Shown piece after piece: positions 1 to 10,114 of a DNA stretch of 31,812 bases. The stretch lies in contig KE560395.1 of the NCBI GenBank assembly GCA_000442015.1, positions 1 through 31,812 on the forward strand, given 5' to 3'. The first letter of the stretch is position 1; each line of letters opens with the position of its first letter. The position numbers and the translations under genes were made by a program. The notes under the pieces were generated by a model, which was not told the DNA's origin, searched no databases, and saw only the letters and a program-made list of their open reading frames with translations. Source of the stretch: Rozella allomycis CSF55. Its lineage: Eukaryota; Rozellomycota.

Positions 1-1044
1 GTTTTCTGTCTTATTTGGTCTATTAAAGTCCTTGAAATGTTGAAATTATAAGCAGTGGAAAAGAGAAGAGACTCTTGTTCATCAAAAAACATTTCTTGAG
101 CATCCATTAGCATGATCAAATCAAATTCATAAATGTCTTTGCTTAATAGCAGTTTGGGCTGCATAATTGATAGCCATGAAAGGCAAATGCGGTATATTAT
201 TTTGTATCCTTCGACAAAGAGACAATCCAGTATTCTAAAGGTTGTTTTTAGTGGCAATATGCCAATGAAGAAATTAGACAATAGGGTAGCATAGTTTGGG
301 TTTTCATTTTGATTGTTTTGCAGTTTCCGAACGTGTTTGTGTACTTTGGGTACATATCGAGAAACCAGTTCACTGAAAACGTCCACAAAGGAGTGTACTT
401 GGTAGCGATTGATGGGGAAATAGTTCCAAGCATCTGACTCATTTTTAATCATAGATACCATGCATCCCAAGACATCTTTTAGAAAATGTTTTGCCTAATT
501 TACCATATGCTGACATGTGATGACAGAGACAATGTACGAGTGGCGGTATAAAGGAGCAATACTCGAGATAAGGAAAGTCATGAGCCAAAATACACAAAAG
601 CAAAGTGCTTGTCTTCCTCCCCTTTTCATTCAGCCCCATAGAACTAACATCGAAAGATAAGCAGCCAAATGATGGCGGTTGAATACTGATTGGTATGTGC
701 CTTCCAAAAACTCGGTTCAAGCATTCATTATAATTTCGGTCATGTACTTTAAATTCATGAAATGATTTTTACTGTCGACGAGTTCAACTTTGAGTAATTC
801 GCACCACACCTTAAACAAACAAAGCAATCAATCAATACTTGTCCTCTTAAATTATCAGGTATTCCCTTTCTAATAGTTTGCTTAATGTTTTCATAATCCT
901 TCTTTTTCTGCAAATCAGAAACTGAAAATTGCTTATGCCATGTCAAGTCGAGGGAAATCTGTTCTATTAAATAAGATATTTCTAATTTACATCGTAAGGC
1001 GGGATTCTATATTTTTGTGCATCGACAAAATTCGAAAACGGCAT
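1..1044 (-). CDS. TBC-domain protein, TBC1D24-like (3' end beyond window)
   Basis: TBC domains bind or regulate small Rab/Arf GTPases in membrane traffic. I start at the ATG at 1044 (MPFSNFVDAQKYR). Four introns of 32, 29, 26 and 28 nt (990-959, 838-810, 772-747, 503-476) join five exons in frame. The opening of the TBC fold reads IRKGIPDNLRGQVW, followed by GLNEKGRK and ILAHDFPYLEYC, and near the end FRILDCLFVEGYKIIYRI, which matches the corresponding stretch of TBC1D24. I do not see the catalytic IxxDxxR or YxQ motifs of active Rab GAPs, as is also true of TBC1D24. A C-terminal TLDc domain would be expected but would lie outside the window. The coding sequence runs off position 1, giving about 310 residues here. 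Family membership is well supported; the exact subfamily is inferred. Confidence 0.75.
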
Positions 1045-1116
1045 TAGCTTCAAAATTGTTGTTTTGAAATTTTCGTTGTTACAGAAGTGAAACTCTAATG
1101 ACTAATTCACAAAGAT

Positions 1117-1354
1117 TATCAATATGACCAACATTGTTACACTTTACAGACAATGAACATACACATTCTGGACTCTAGGACACTATTAGGAAATCAAAGA
1201 TTGTATACTTTGTGGTATTAAGATTTTAAGAATTNATATCAATATGACCAACATTGTTACACTTTACAGTCAATGAACATACACATTCTGGACTCTAGGA
1301 GACCATTAGGAAATCAAAGATTGTATACTTTGTGGTATTAAGATTTTAAGAATT
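1117..1354. repeat. Assembly junction repeat around n at 1235
   Basis: About 118 bp before the single n is repeated after it with roughly three substitutions. It lies between the TBC and PDE genes, so the intergenic gap is inflated. It looks like an unmerged contig or haplotype overlap. Confidence 0.9.
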
Positions 1355-1387
1355 ATATTTATTTAAAAGAATGAGAAAACTACTACT

Positions 1388-4300
1388 CTATGTTGCTGTT
1401 GACGCTCGCCGGCTTAAGGTATTGACAGCTTCTACTTTTAAAACAGCGCTCTTAAACTTTTTCTTACTTTTACTAGCCCAGTACTCGTGATTTGAGTTTA
1501 AATTTGCAACGATATCTGGAATATTAAATACTTCATTAAAAGCCTGAAATAGTGGTTTGCAAACATACTCAATAAATCCAATCTGAGACTTGTAAAGCTA
1601 GTTTAAGCTAAATTAAATTCTTACTGGCGTGCTTTCTCTATCCATTAAGGGTGAAACTGGCATTTTCAAAGACTTTTCCAAATCTCCTTGTCTAAAAAAC
1701 TCCTCTGTCACCAAATTAGCCCATTGAATGCTAATTTCATTTGTACGAGATGGATTGCTCACATCACCACACTTTATCATCATTTTCATTATCAAAAGAT
1801 GTAGTTCATCATTATCATCTTTCATTGTTTGGATTTGTGGTATCTTTGTTGGTCATATAGAACATTTACTTTGGCCTTAAAATTTGACACAACAAGGAAA
1901 TGCATAGCAAAGTCANCTTGTATTTGTGGTATCTTTGTTGGTTATATAGTTTAATTACTTTGGCCTTAAAATTTGACACAACAAGGAAATGCATAGCAAA
2001 GTCAGTTGTGAGAACTAAATCTACGACAGTAGACCTAAACTTTTGCACTTTAGTGTCACTAATATTTCCTAAAAAGTTATGTTTGCCTAATAACCTAAAG
2101 GCCACTGATGCATGATGAGATTCAAGAACTGATTTATCATTATACAGAATAGCCAATTCAGATTTTGATGCTATAAGAAAATTATTGTTTAATCCTGGGT
2201 GATCGACATCATGAACAAGACAAGCAACATATAGGCAAAGTATATCAAAATCAGACAATATCCCTTTAATCTTTTCATGGTGAGATAATGAATACGCAGC
2301 TTGCAAAACATCTGCTCCATGGAATGCGTTATGATAAGGGTTTTCGGAGTGATAGTTTATTTCAATGGCCGTCAGATATTCAGCAAATTTTAGAGGGTCT
2401 ATCTTAAGGCTTAAAAACAAATCTCTTGATTTCATAGCATGAATTCCCATTAAAACAATCGGATGATCTTTAATTTCCAGTGTATTAAAACTCCAAAGCT
2501 TCATTTCGTTTTGGAGCCTATCCAATTTAGAATTGTATAAACTGTAGAGACTTTGAGGAAGAAAATCAAAATTTTCATTTTCTAGTTCAGTTTGGGTTTC
2601 ATTTTCGTTTATGGTAGGAGGAATCGCACTTGCTTCCTTGTCTGTTTCNGGCATGAATTCCCATTAAAACAATCGGATGATCCCTAATTTCTAGTGTATT
2701 AAAACTCCATAGCTTCATTTCGTTTTGAAGCCTATCCAATTTAGAATTATATAAACTGTAAAGACTTTGAGGAAGAAAATCAAAATTTTCATTTTCGATT
2801 TCAGTTTCGGTCTCATTTTCGTTTATGGTAGGAGGAATCGCACTTGCTTCCTTGTCAGCTTCTGGTTTTTGACTCAAGAACTGTGTTATTAAAAAATTCT
2901 ATTTTTTTCCATGGAAATATTTACCGCAAGCTCTTCATCTGACTCTGTCTCATTCTTAAAAGTCTTTCTAATTCTTTGTTCCAACAAACTCGAATGGTTT
3001 GATTCCATTTGACCCAAAGATTCCAAAACTTTTTGGAGCATTTCAATCTGTAATGAGTCTTTAGTGTTCTTCAGCAATGATTTTATTAGCCTGCTGGCTT
3101 CTGTAATCGAGTAGTTTTCCAACATCAAGTTTTCATAGAGACTAGAGTCCTCCTCTGTCAATATCTTAGAGGTACTGAGACTTGGTATCCTGAAACTTGC
3201 ACTTCCCTGTTTTAAATATGAGATGTCTGATGCTCGTCTATCACTAACGATTGACCCTGGACGTGTCATATGACCTCGGACTTCGCTAATGGATGGCGCT
3301 TTTCGAACTTCAGGCCTAATTTCAGAGCCATTCTTGGTATCTATTTGAATATTTGATGTTGCGATAACTTCTTCCTTTACTTGGCTTTGTTCGGCACCTT
3401 TAATAATGACTTTATCTGGAGCTGGAGCAGGGTTTATTGCATTTTGTTTTTTAAACTTCTTGGAGAAGCATACACATTTGTGCTTTTCTTTTTTACACAT
3501 ATACAATAATAATGCGATTATAGCTAAAAGCCCCAATATTAAGTTTTGTTTCACGTCCCAAATTGAAAATGAAATCGCTATGATCAAACCTAAAAAGTGA
3601 ACTTCATTGATGTAGAAAGATGTTGACTTGTAGATTTTGAAATAGGCATATTGAATTAGTAAATGAAGTGAAAAATCGTAAACAGTGACATCAGGCTTTG
3701 TCAAAAAATAATACGTGCAAATATTTGCTATCCATGTTATTTGAAAAGGGAGATACATGAGTTTTTGATTNGATTTGCAATGAATCTTTGGTGTTCTTCA
3801 GCAATGACTTCACTAGCCTACTGGCCTCTGTAATCGAGAAGTTTTCTAGCATCAAGTTCTCGTAGAGACTGGAGTCCTCCTCGGTCAATATCTTAGAGGT
3901 ACTCAGACTTGGTACCCTGAAACTCGCACTTCCTTGTTTTAAATATGAGATATCAGATGCTCGTCTATCACTAACGATGGATCCTGGACGAGTCATATGG
4001 CCTCGGACCTCGCTAATGGATGGAGCTTTTCGTACTTCGGGCTTTACTTCAGAGTTGGTCTTAGTATCTATTTGAATATTTGATGTTGCGATAATCTCTT
4101 CTTTAACTTGATTTTGTTCAGAACCTTTAATGATAATTTTATCTGGAGCTGGAAGGGGGTTTATAACATTTTGTTTTTTAAAGTTCTTGGAAAAACAGAT
4201 ACATTTATGCTTTTCTTTTTTACATATATACATTAATAAAACAATTATTGCAGAGAGCCCCAATATCAGGTTTTGTTTCACATCCCAAATTGAAAATGAA

Positions 4301-4653
4301 ATCGCTATGATCAAACTTAAAAAGTGAACTTCATTGATATAAAAAGATGTTGCCTTGTATATTTTGAAGTAGGCGTACTGAATAAGTAACTGAAGTGAAA
4401 AATCGTAAACGGAGATGTTGGGCTTTGTCAATATATAATACGTGCATATATTTGCTATCCATGTTATTTGAAAAGGGAGATACATGAGTTTTTGATTTAA
4501 TCGATATCGTTTTACACATATAATTTCAATAACGGAGATGGCGAACAAAAAATATTTCGTAACCAACACTGCAATTCCGTAATTTCCTAGCAAGTTACCA
4601 TTCATTGCATCAAAAACTATTTGGTAAAAAATTAGAGGTAATGTGATTATCAT
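1388..4653 (-). CDS. Membrane-anchored 3',5'-cyclic nucleotide phosphodiesterase
   Basis: Hydrolyses cAMP and/or cGMP. The ATG at 4653 opens a segment with several hydrophobic helices (for example TKYFLFAISVIEIICV and LIIAISFSIWD), then a charged, probably cytosolic linker, then a class I PDE catalytic domain. Metal-site and family motifs are visible: YHNAFHGADV, CLVHDVDHPG, LTTDFAMHF, CGDVSNPSR and MDRESTPLYKSQIGFIEY, the last containing the invariant glutamine and a following phenylalanine of the substrate pocket. The stop is TAG at 1388. Introns of 26 nt (2924-2899), 26 nt (1869-1844) and 27 nt (1624-1598) join the catalytic exons. Junctions at 1916, 2649 and 3771 each repeat part of the gene, so the assembled length overstates the true gene. 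Substrate preference cannot be read with certainty. The membrane anchor and the nearby adenylyl cyclase suggest local cAMP control. Confidence 0.88.
1830..2004. repeat. Assembly junction repeat around n at 1916
   Basis: About 86-88 bp on each side. It covers a PDE exon end and the 26-nt intron. The intron differs most between copies (GTAAATGTTC versus GTAATTAAAC), while the exon is conserved. Confidence 0.9.
2437..2862. repeat. Assembly junction repeat around n at 2649
   Basis: About 212 bp on each side. It duplicates the exon leading into the PDE catalytic domain (the region with NENFDFLPQSLYSLYN), with only a few amino-acid changes. Confidence 0.9.
3045..4497. repeat. Large assembly junction repeat around n at 3771
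   Basis: The longest overlap, about 725 bp on each side. It duplicates the PDE membrane region and linker. The copies differ at about 26 of about 238 residues, far more than other junction pairs, with differences concentrated in the membrane and early linker part. Confidence 0.9.
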
Positions 4654-4878
4654 TTTTGTCTTGATGATACGGCGTACGTGGTCTCGATCGCTTAGTTACA
4701 ATGGAGAATATGTACATACATTTTGTGNGCCATAATTTCCAAGTAAGTAACCATTCATTGCATCAAAAACTATTTGGTACAAAATCAGAGGTAATGTGAT
4801 TATCATTTCTGTCTTGTGTTAACTTACGTGGTCTCGATCCGCTTAGTTACAATGGAGAATATGTACATACATATTTGT
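4577..4878. repeat. Assembly junction repeat around n at 4728
   Basis: About 150 bp on each side. It covers the PDE start codon and upstream region. The copies differ by small insertions or deletions just upstream of the ATG, which breaks any longer shared frame and supports the ATG at 4653 as the start. Confidence 0.85.
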
Positions 4879-4956
4879 ATTGATAATTTAAAGATTCTAA
4901 TTTATAAATAATTTGGTGATCTATTTTTGACAATTTTAAAATAACTGTTTTATTAG

Positions 4957-5469
4957 CTTATTCGGATGCGGATTTTATGAGCGCCTGCTTTATATCTTCA
5001 ATCAAGTCATCAGTATCTTCAATTCCAACTGAAAGTCTGATTAAGTTATCAGTTATTCCCAATGCAAGTCTGTCTTCTTTACTGACAGACCCATGAGTCA
5101 TCAAACAACTACTCAAAGATATATCTAGCTGTTACGGAAGTTCAGCCAAGGATTCAACACCACCCAAACTTTCCGCTAGTGTGAATATTTTCAACTCTGC
5201 CAAAAATTTATTNCTTATTCGCATGCAGATTTTATGAGCGCCTGCTTTATATCTTCAATCAAGTCTTCTGTATCTTCAATTCCAACCGAAAGCCTGATTA
5301 AATTATCAGTTATCCCTAATGCAAATCTGTCTTCTTTACTAACAGACCCATGAGTCATCAAGCAACTACTCAAAGATAAATCTAGTTGTTACGGAAGTTC
5401 AGCCAAGGATTCAACACCTCCCAAACTTTCCGCTAGTGTGAATATTTTCAACTCTGCCAAAAATTTATT
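4957..5469. repeat. Assembly junction repeat around n at 5213
   Basis: About 256 bp on each side. It holds the last two exons of cystathionine gamma-lyase, with mostly silent differences. Confidence 0.9.
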
Positions 5470-6832
5470 GGCTACTTTCAAATCTCCGTTTATTCTAAAT
5501 GAAATCATGCCCCCGAATCCACTTTGCTGGCGAACAGCAAGGTCATGTTGAGGATGTGATTTTAAACCAGGGTAAATGACTTGTTTAACAAACTTAGNGC
5601 ATTGGCTACTTTCAAATCGCCATTTATTCTAAAGGAAATCATGCCCCCGAATCCACTCTGCTGACGAACAGCAAGGTCATATTGAGGATGTGATTTTAAA
5701 CCAGGGTAAATGACTTGTTTAACAAACTTAGTTTCTGAGGAAAGATAATTAGCAACTGCCAATGCGTTTCTTTGGTGTTTTTCCATTCTAACTTCCAAGG
5801 TTTTAATACCCCTATGCACAAGGTAGCAATCAAAAGGTGATGGCACCGCGCCAATAGCATTTTGTAANCTCCAAGGTTTTGATGCCCCTATGTACAAGGT
5901 AGCAATCAAAAGGTGATGGCACCGCGCCAATAGCATTTTGTAAAAATGCTAATTTCTCGTATACATTTTCATCTTTAATGACTGCGATGCCCATGACTGC
6001 ATCTGAATGACCATTTATATATTTTGTCATTGAATGGACTACAATATCAGCACCTAATTGAAGAGGCTTCTAATCATGATCCAGATTTTGGATAAATACT
6101 TGAAAATAAGGTGACAAAAAGGTATTGTCTACAACGACTAATATGTCTTTGTCGTGTTGGTGCACTATGTTAGATATTGCTTGTATGTCCACCAATCGTA
6201 GCTAGTGTTCCTTGGCTGAATTATTTACCGTCGGATTTGTAGGTGTTTCAATCCAAACCATCTAGTTTCAATATACTTTTTGGATTTACTTTAGTATTGC
6301 TCTTAATAGCGGATCTTATATTTTCAGGATCATTCAAATCAACAAAAGTTGTTTCATAGCCAATTTGCTTNTAATATACCTTTTGGATTTACTTTAGTAT
6401 TGCTCTTAATAGCAGATCTTATGTTTTCAGGATCATTCAAATCAACAAAAGTTGTTTCATAGCCAATTTGCTTGGCAACTTTGGTGAAGAATCGGTAGGT
6501 TCCACCATAAACATCGTTGACTGATATTATGTGAGAGCCCTTTGGGAGTAAGTGAACAATCGTCGCCGTCGTAGCAGAACCAGACGCAAAAGCCAATGCA
6601 TGTTTGCCACACTCGATTGCTGCCATTACACTTTCAAGATTGGATCTGGTTGGATTTCCAGAACGGGAATATTCAAATCCCTTTATTGTAAAGATATTTC
6701 AATGCATACCTTGTGTACTCCAACAGACTCTTGCTTAAATGTAGTGGATAACGATATTGGAGGAATTACGGCACCGGTTACAGGATCCGGCTCTTGACCC
6801 GAATGAATCAAATGTGTTGCGAAGTTTGTCAT
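4958..6832 (-). CDS. CTH: Cystathionine gamma-lyase (PLP-dependent transsulfuration enzyme)
   Basis: Cleaves cystathionine to cysteine, 2-oxobutyrate and ammonia. The ATG at 6832 gives [17 protein letters not shown] and then [13 protein letters not shown]. Further motifs are [44 protein letters not shown], the PLP-lysine region [41 protein letters not shown] and MTHGSVS. Five introns of 29, 28, 27, 30 and 27 nt are needed, and all keep frame. The stop is TAA at 4958. The match is closer to eukaryotic cystathionine gamma-lyase than to cystathionine gamma-synthase, though the two are hard to separate by eye. Four junctions (5213, 5598, 5868, 6371) repeat short parts of the gene, so the assembled span is longer than the real gene. 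Confidence 0.88.
5468..5731. repeat. Assembly junction repeat around n at 5598
   Basis: About 130 bp on each side inside cystathionine gamma-lyase ([11 protein letters not shown] region). Nearly identical in protein. Confidence 0.9.
5792..5943. repeat. Assembly junction repeat around n at 5868
   Basis: About 75 bp on each side inside cystathionine gamma-lyase ([17 protein letters not shown] region), with no amino-acid change seen. Confidence 0.9.
6266..6473. repeat. Assembly junction repeat around n at 6371
   Basis: About 104 bp on each side inside cystathionine gamma-lyase ([19 protein letters not shown] region), including the start of a 28-nt intron. Confidence 0.9.
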
Positions 6833-6895
6833 TTGCAAATGATTTGTGAATTTTCCAATATCCAAATTGAAATGAGTGAATTGACACAATTACAA

Positions 6896-7028
6896 ATTGA
6901 TCATTAATGGGTTAATGCTTTTATTGACAGGTTGAATTCTACTTGTGCTTTATAATTGATGNATTGATCATTAATGATTTAATGCTTTTATTGACAGGTT
7001 GAATTCTACTTGTGCTTTATAATTGATG
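6896..7028. repeat. Assembly junction repeat around n at 6962
   Basis: About 66 bp on each side covering the last codons and stop of the Era-like gene. The last residues read LTH in one copy and LNH in the other. Confidence 0.9.
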
Positions 7029-8205
7029 AATAATTGCAGAGAAGTTTCTGATTCTATGGTTTTTAATACGTTCCACGATTCGAACGTTTCCATTGCCTCT
7101 TTATCTTGGAAAATGAGGGAGTGGTAAATAGAATGCTTCCCAAGTTCTGAATCATCCCAAACTTCTGTTAACTATCATTATATGCCTCGACGGTTACTTG
7201 GTCAAAATTTTGATCTAAGAATGTTGGAATACTACGAAGAACTTTTTCGCGTACTATCAAATTAAGTTTTTCAACATCAGACATTATCAACTTATCTGTG
7301 GCATTGTATTTCCATTCTCTTTTTAAGCATTTAGAAAAAAGAAAATTCTATTGCAAAATCGAGATTGAATTACCCTTAGGTTGGCAATATTGAAACCTTT
7401 ATAGCCGCTGACTAAAAAATGAATTTCATCCATTCGCTGTCGAAATATATTTTGATACATTTGTTTTTTAGCGTCTAACAAAGATGCGTTCGTCAAATCA
7501 TCGGACTATTTCATGCGAAGAGTTCATTTACTCTTGAGAAAACCAGCGTAATTGGAAGTTTTTGAGCATACACAAACTCCATTAATTCTAATTCTTTTTC
7601 TTCTATTCTTTTATCGTCGACATTTGAAATATAAAGTACTATTTTAATGAAGTTGGTTACTTACTTCGATCCAATTCATCAAAATCTATGTCCTTTAAAA
7701 CTCTTGATTGATATTTTTTTAATTGATTACTTTAAACATGAAGGGGTATCTTTTAAAACTAACTGGTGATAATCTTGAGAAACACAACCGGATATAACCA
7801 TATTTGTAGTGCCTGGATATATGGAAGTCGGAGACGCCTTTTGATATAANAGATGGGGTATCTTTTAAAACTAACTGGTGATTATCTTGAGAAACACAGC
7901 CGGTTATAACTATATTTGTAGTGCCTGGATATATGGAAGTCGGAGACGCCTTTTGATATAAAAATAGTAAAATGTACCAAGCTTTGAATTAATGAATTGA
8001 AAAGTGTTGATTTCCCGGAATTAGGCATTCCCACAACTATTACATCTTGGCTAAACGGGACAATAGGCTGAGACACTTTGTCGCCCTTAAAGAACAATCG
8101 ATTCTCGCCTATAATTTAATTAATGATAAAAATACTTGGCGCTCTTAAAGTGTTTAACATTCTCAAATGCATAATTGCTTGCGGTAGATGTCGACATCTA
8201 AACAT
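6904..8205 (-). CDS. ERAL1: Mitochondrial Era-like GTPase (divergent)
   Basis: Era GTPases bind small-subunit rRNA and help assemble the (mito)ribosome. The ATG at 8205 starts a basic, arginine-containing leader (MFRCRHLPQAIMHLR) that fits mitochondrial import. The G1 P-loop is VVGMPNSGKSTLFNSL, the switch I region YPGTTNIVI, G3 is KDTPS (usually DTPG), and the G4 position reads FSRSDD rather than NKxD. The C-terminal part resembles the KH domain of Era (LIVREKVLRSIPTFLDQ ... SIYHSLIFQDKE ... AQVEFNLSIKAL), but the KH GxxG loop is not evident. Seven introns of 27, 28, 28, 26, 26, 26 and 26 nt are inferred. The junction at 7850 repeats the switch I exon, and the junction at 6962 repeats the last codons, so the alternative stop is at 6971. 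I rate the family as likely; full GTPase activity is uncertain. Confidence 0.7.
7741..7961. repeat. Assembly junction repeat around n at 7850
   Basis: About 109 bp on each side covering the switch I to G3 exon of the Era-like GTPase. Confidence 0.9.
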
Positions 8206-8230
8206 TGAAATTTCCTAAAACAGCAACTAA

Positions 8231-8373
8231 ATAATGAATCTCGAAAGTTATTTATTTATTCATCATCTAATGCCAAGAGATCAAACATATTGGTAACCTT
8301 NGAATTAAATCTCGAAAGTTTTTTATTTATTCATCATCTAATGCCAAGAGATCAAACATATTGGTGACCTTTG
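8231..8373. repeat. Assembly junction repeat around n at 8301
   Basis: About 70 bp on each side covering the last codons (NMFDLLALDDE) and 3' flank of the asteroid-type gene. Confidence 0.9.
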
Positions 8374-10045
8374 CATTCTTATTCTTTTTGTTCTTCTTGT
8401 TAGCTTTGAGAACACTTGGGTCAACGACACATAAATTCAATAATAAAGACAATCTTTCAGGGATCTCTTCAGGGAAACCATTCTTTTCAATGTAACCAAG
8501 ATACTTGATGAATCCAAGGCCATTCAATTTCATGAACGATTTAAGGATTTTTTGATGATCTTCAGGAATTAAGAGAAGCGCCAAGAGAGTGACAGAGTAA
8601 AACATTGCAACAAATTCAGCAAACGTGTGGTAAGTTTTATCGACGAGAAATGAAGGAGCTTTTGATTCAACAACGTCAAACCCTTCAACAGTCTCTTTTT
8701 GTTCTACTGCGATATCAATAGATTTACCAAGAGTTGAGAAATAGAGTGCAACAACTTGACCTTTTGATAAGTATTTCCCCTTTTGAAGAGCCATGATTGC
8801 CAACTCTGAGATATCTTGATATTCAAATTTAAGGCCCAATAGACTAGCTAGTTTTTCTCTTCTATCTTCAACAGAAAGTTCCTTCAATTCTTCATAATTC
8901 AAATAGTTATTCAGACTAACATCTTCAAAATGGAATTCTTCATAAAAGCGAATCAATTCTTTCACAGATTCCAAAGGTCCTATCACGGAAGACAAAATGT
9001 TATAGATGTGGTTTCTAACATTTCTAGACGATAACCAGCAGGTAGCTTGGTTTAAATCAGCAACCAAAGTGCTACAAACCATTATACCGCTTCCAATGAT
9101 TGACACAACATTTGGATCATAGAGAGCAATCTCACATTTCGATTTAAATTCATCATCAAATTTAAGATCTTCAGTTGAAGATTCATTTTGGTACTTTGAT
9201 ACAGCCGATGCGAATTTGGATGCAGCTTCGCTCATTCGATCTTCATAGAACAATCCACTTGCTACAGCTATTCTTGTAAAAGCTCCAATCATATCTTCAT
9301 TATCTTTTGGAACTGGTTCAGAAAGAGCTGCCGATGCTTCTTTAAATGTCATTGTTCTTTTGGCAAACTTTTCATGCTGGGGTTCAAAATGATAGCATCC
9401 ATAAAAACAGGCCAACAGTGGCAAATTGGAAACAGGTACATTGAAGCTTTTGGCAAGTTCATCAGACGTCCAAAGCGGCCATTCGTCTTTTGGCTCGTCA
9501 AACAGATCCACAGACGTGATTGGTACATATCCTACAAGCCATTTGTGATATAAAAGAAATTCGGCATCCGAGCTTATTATTATCCCATTAACTTTACGTC
9601 CTTTCTGGACAATGGCAAGATCAACGTCAGTAGCTTCAACTCTCTCAATAACGATAAAGTCTAGTTCCCTGGCAATATCAACAAGAATCAATGGACAAAA
9701 CGGACTTGCAATTCTATGAGTCTCATTGTTTGGTAACTTGCGGAGGTTTTGAGTACCCTTAAGTTTCTTTTGTTCACGGTGCTGAAGGGAAGGAAGAACA
9801 AAGTCTTTGGAAGGAGTTTCGATAAACAAGTGAATTTTTTTAAATTTTTTGTTCAGGTTTTTAAATACCTGGACAAAGGAATCTCTTAACTTGGCGTTGT
9901 CAGTCAAGTAGAGGTCTTGGACTTTCGCCTTGTGAACATAGCGGATAAGAGATGAGGCATCAATAAGGGCAGAATCAGAGCTGCTATTTTTCAAAGTGCC
10001 ATTCAAATTTGAAAGAGAATACGACAAGAGACTACGCGCAACCAT
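8327..10045 (-). CDS. ASTE1: Asteroid-type XPG/FEN-fold protein
   Basis: Single-exon gene of 572 residues starting at the ATG at 10045 (MVARSLLSYSLSNL). The N-terminal part has the XPG/PIN-like pattern: ALIDASSLI near residue 30, then ERVEATDVDLAI and GIIISSDAEFLLYHKWLVGYVPI, which match the asteroid signature (SEADRDI, SSDSDF, then a Tyr/Phe-Pro strand). The lysine-rich tail KANKKNKKNKNAK followed by NMFDLL resembles the ASTE1 C-terminus. Some acidic residues of the nuclease site are changed: the SDSD-type motif reads SDAE, and the GND-type motif appears as GCYH. It may therefore be a weak nuclease or a non-catalytic DNA/RNA-binding relative. The function of asteroid homologues is poorly defined. 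Only 69 bp separate its start from the SHQ1 stop. Confidence 0.7.
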   Translation of the reverse strand: MVARSLLSYSLSNLNGTLKNSSSDSALIDASSLIRYVHKAKVQDLYLTDNAKLRDSFVQVFKNLNKKFKKIHLFIETPSKDFVLPSLQHREQKKLKGTQNLRKLPNNETHRIASPFCPLILVDIARELDFIVIERVEATDVDLAIVQKGRKVNGIIISSDAEFLLYHKWLVGYVPITSVDLFDEPKDEWPLWTSDELAKSFNVPVSNLPLLACFYGCYHFEPQHEKFAKRTMTFKEASAALSEPVPKDNEDMIGAFTRIAVASGLFYEDRMSEAASKFASAVSKYQNESSTEDLKFDDEFKSKCEIALYDPNVVSIIGSGIMVCSTLVADLNQATCWLSSRNVRNHIYNILSSVIGPLESVKELIRFYEEFHFEDVSLNNYLNYEELKELSVEDRREKLASLLGLKFEYQDISELAIMALQKGKYLSKGQVVALYFSTLGKSIDIAVEQKETVEGFDVVESKAPSFLVDKTYHTFAEFVAMFYSVTLLALLLIPEDHQKILKSFMKLNGLGFIKYLGYIEKNGFPEEIPERLSLLLNLCVVDPSVLKANKKNKKNKNAKVTNMFDLLALDDE

Positions 10046-10114
10046 TTTTAAGTGGCTTATCAAGTGAGCAAAATACTTAGTCGAAAATTAAAATGAAATA
10101 AGATTAAAATTTTA

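Noticed and set aside
2881-2924. 44-nt intron ending ACACAG in the PDE gene
   Set aside because: A 26-nt alternative ending AATAG keeps the same frame and fits the other 48 introns.
3045-4497. Tandem gene duplications (PDE, cyclase, lyase fragments)
   Set aside because: Each duplication has exactly one n at its centre and matches end-to-start, which is the mark of unmerged contig overlap rather than biology.
4681-4870. N-terminal extension of the PDE beginning MYIFSIVTK
   Set aside because: The two copies differ by frame-breaking insertions or deletions there, so the stretch behaves as untranslated leader.
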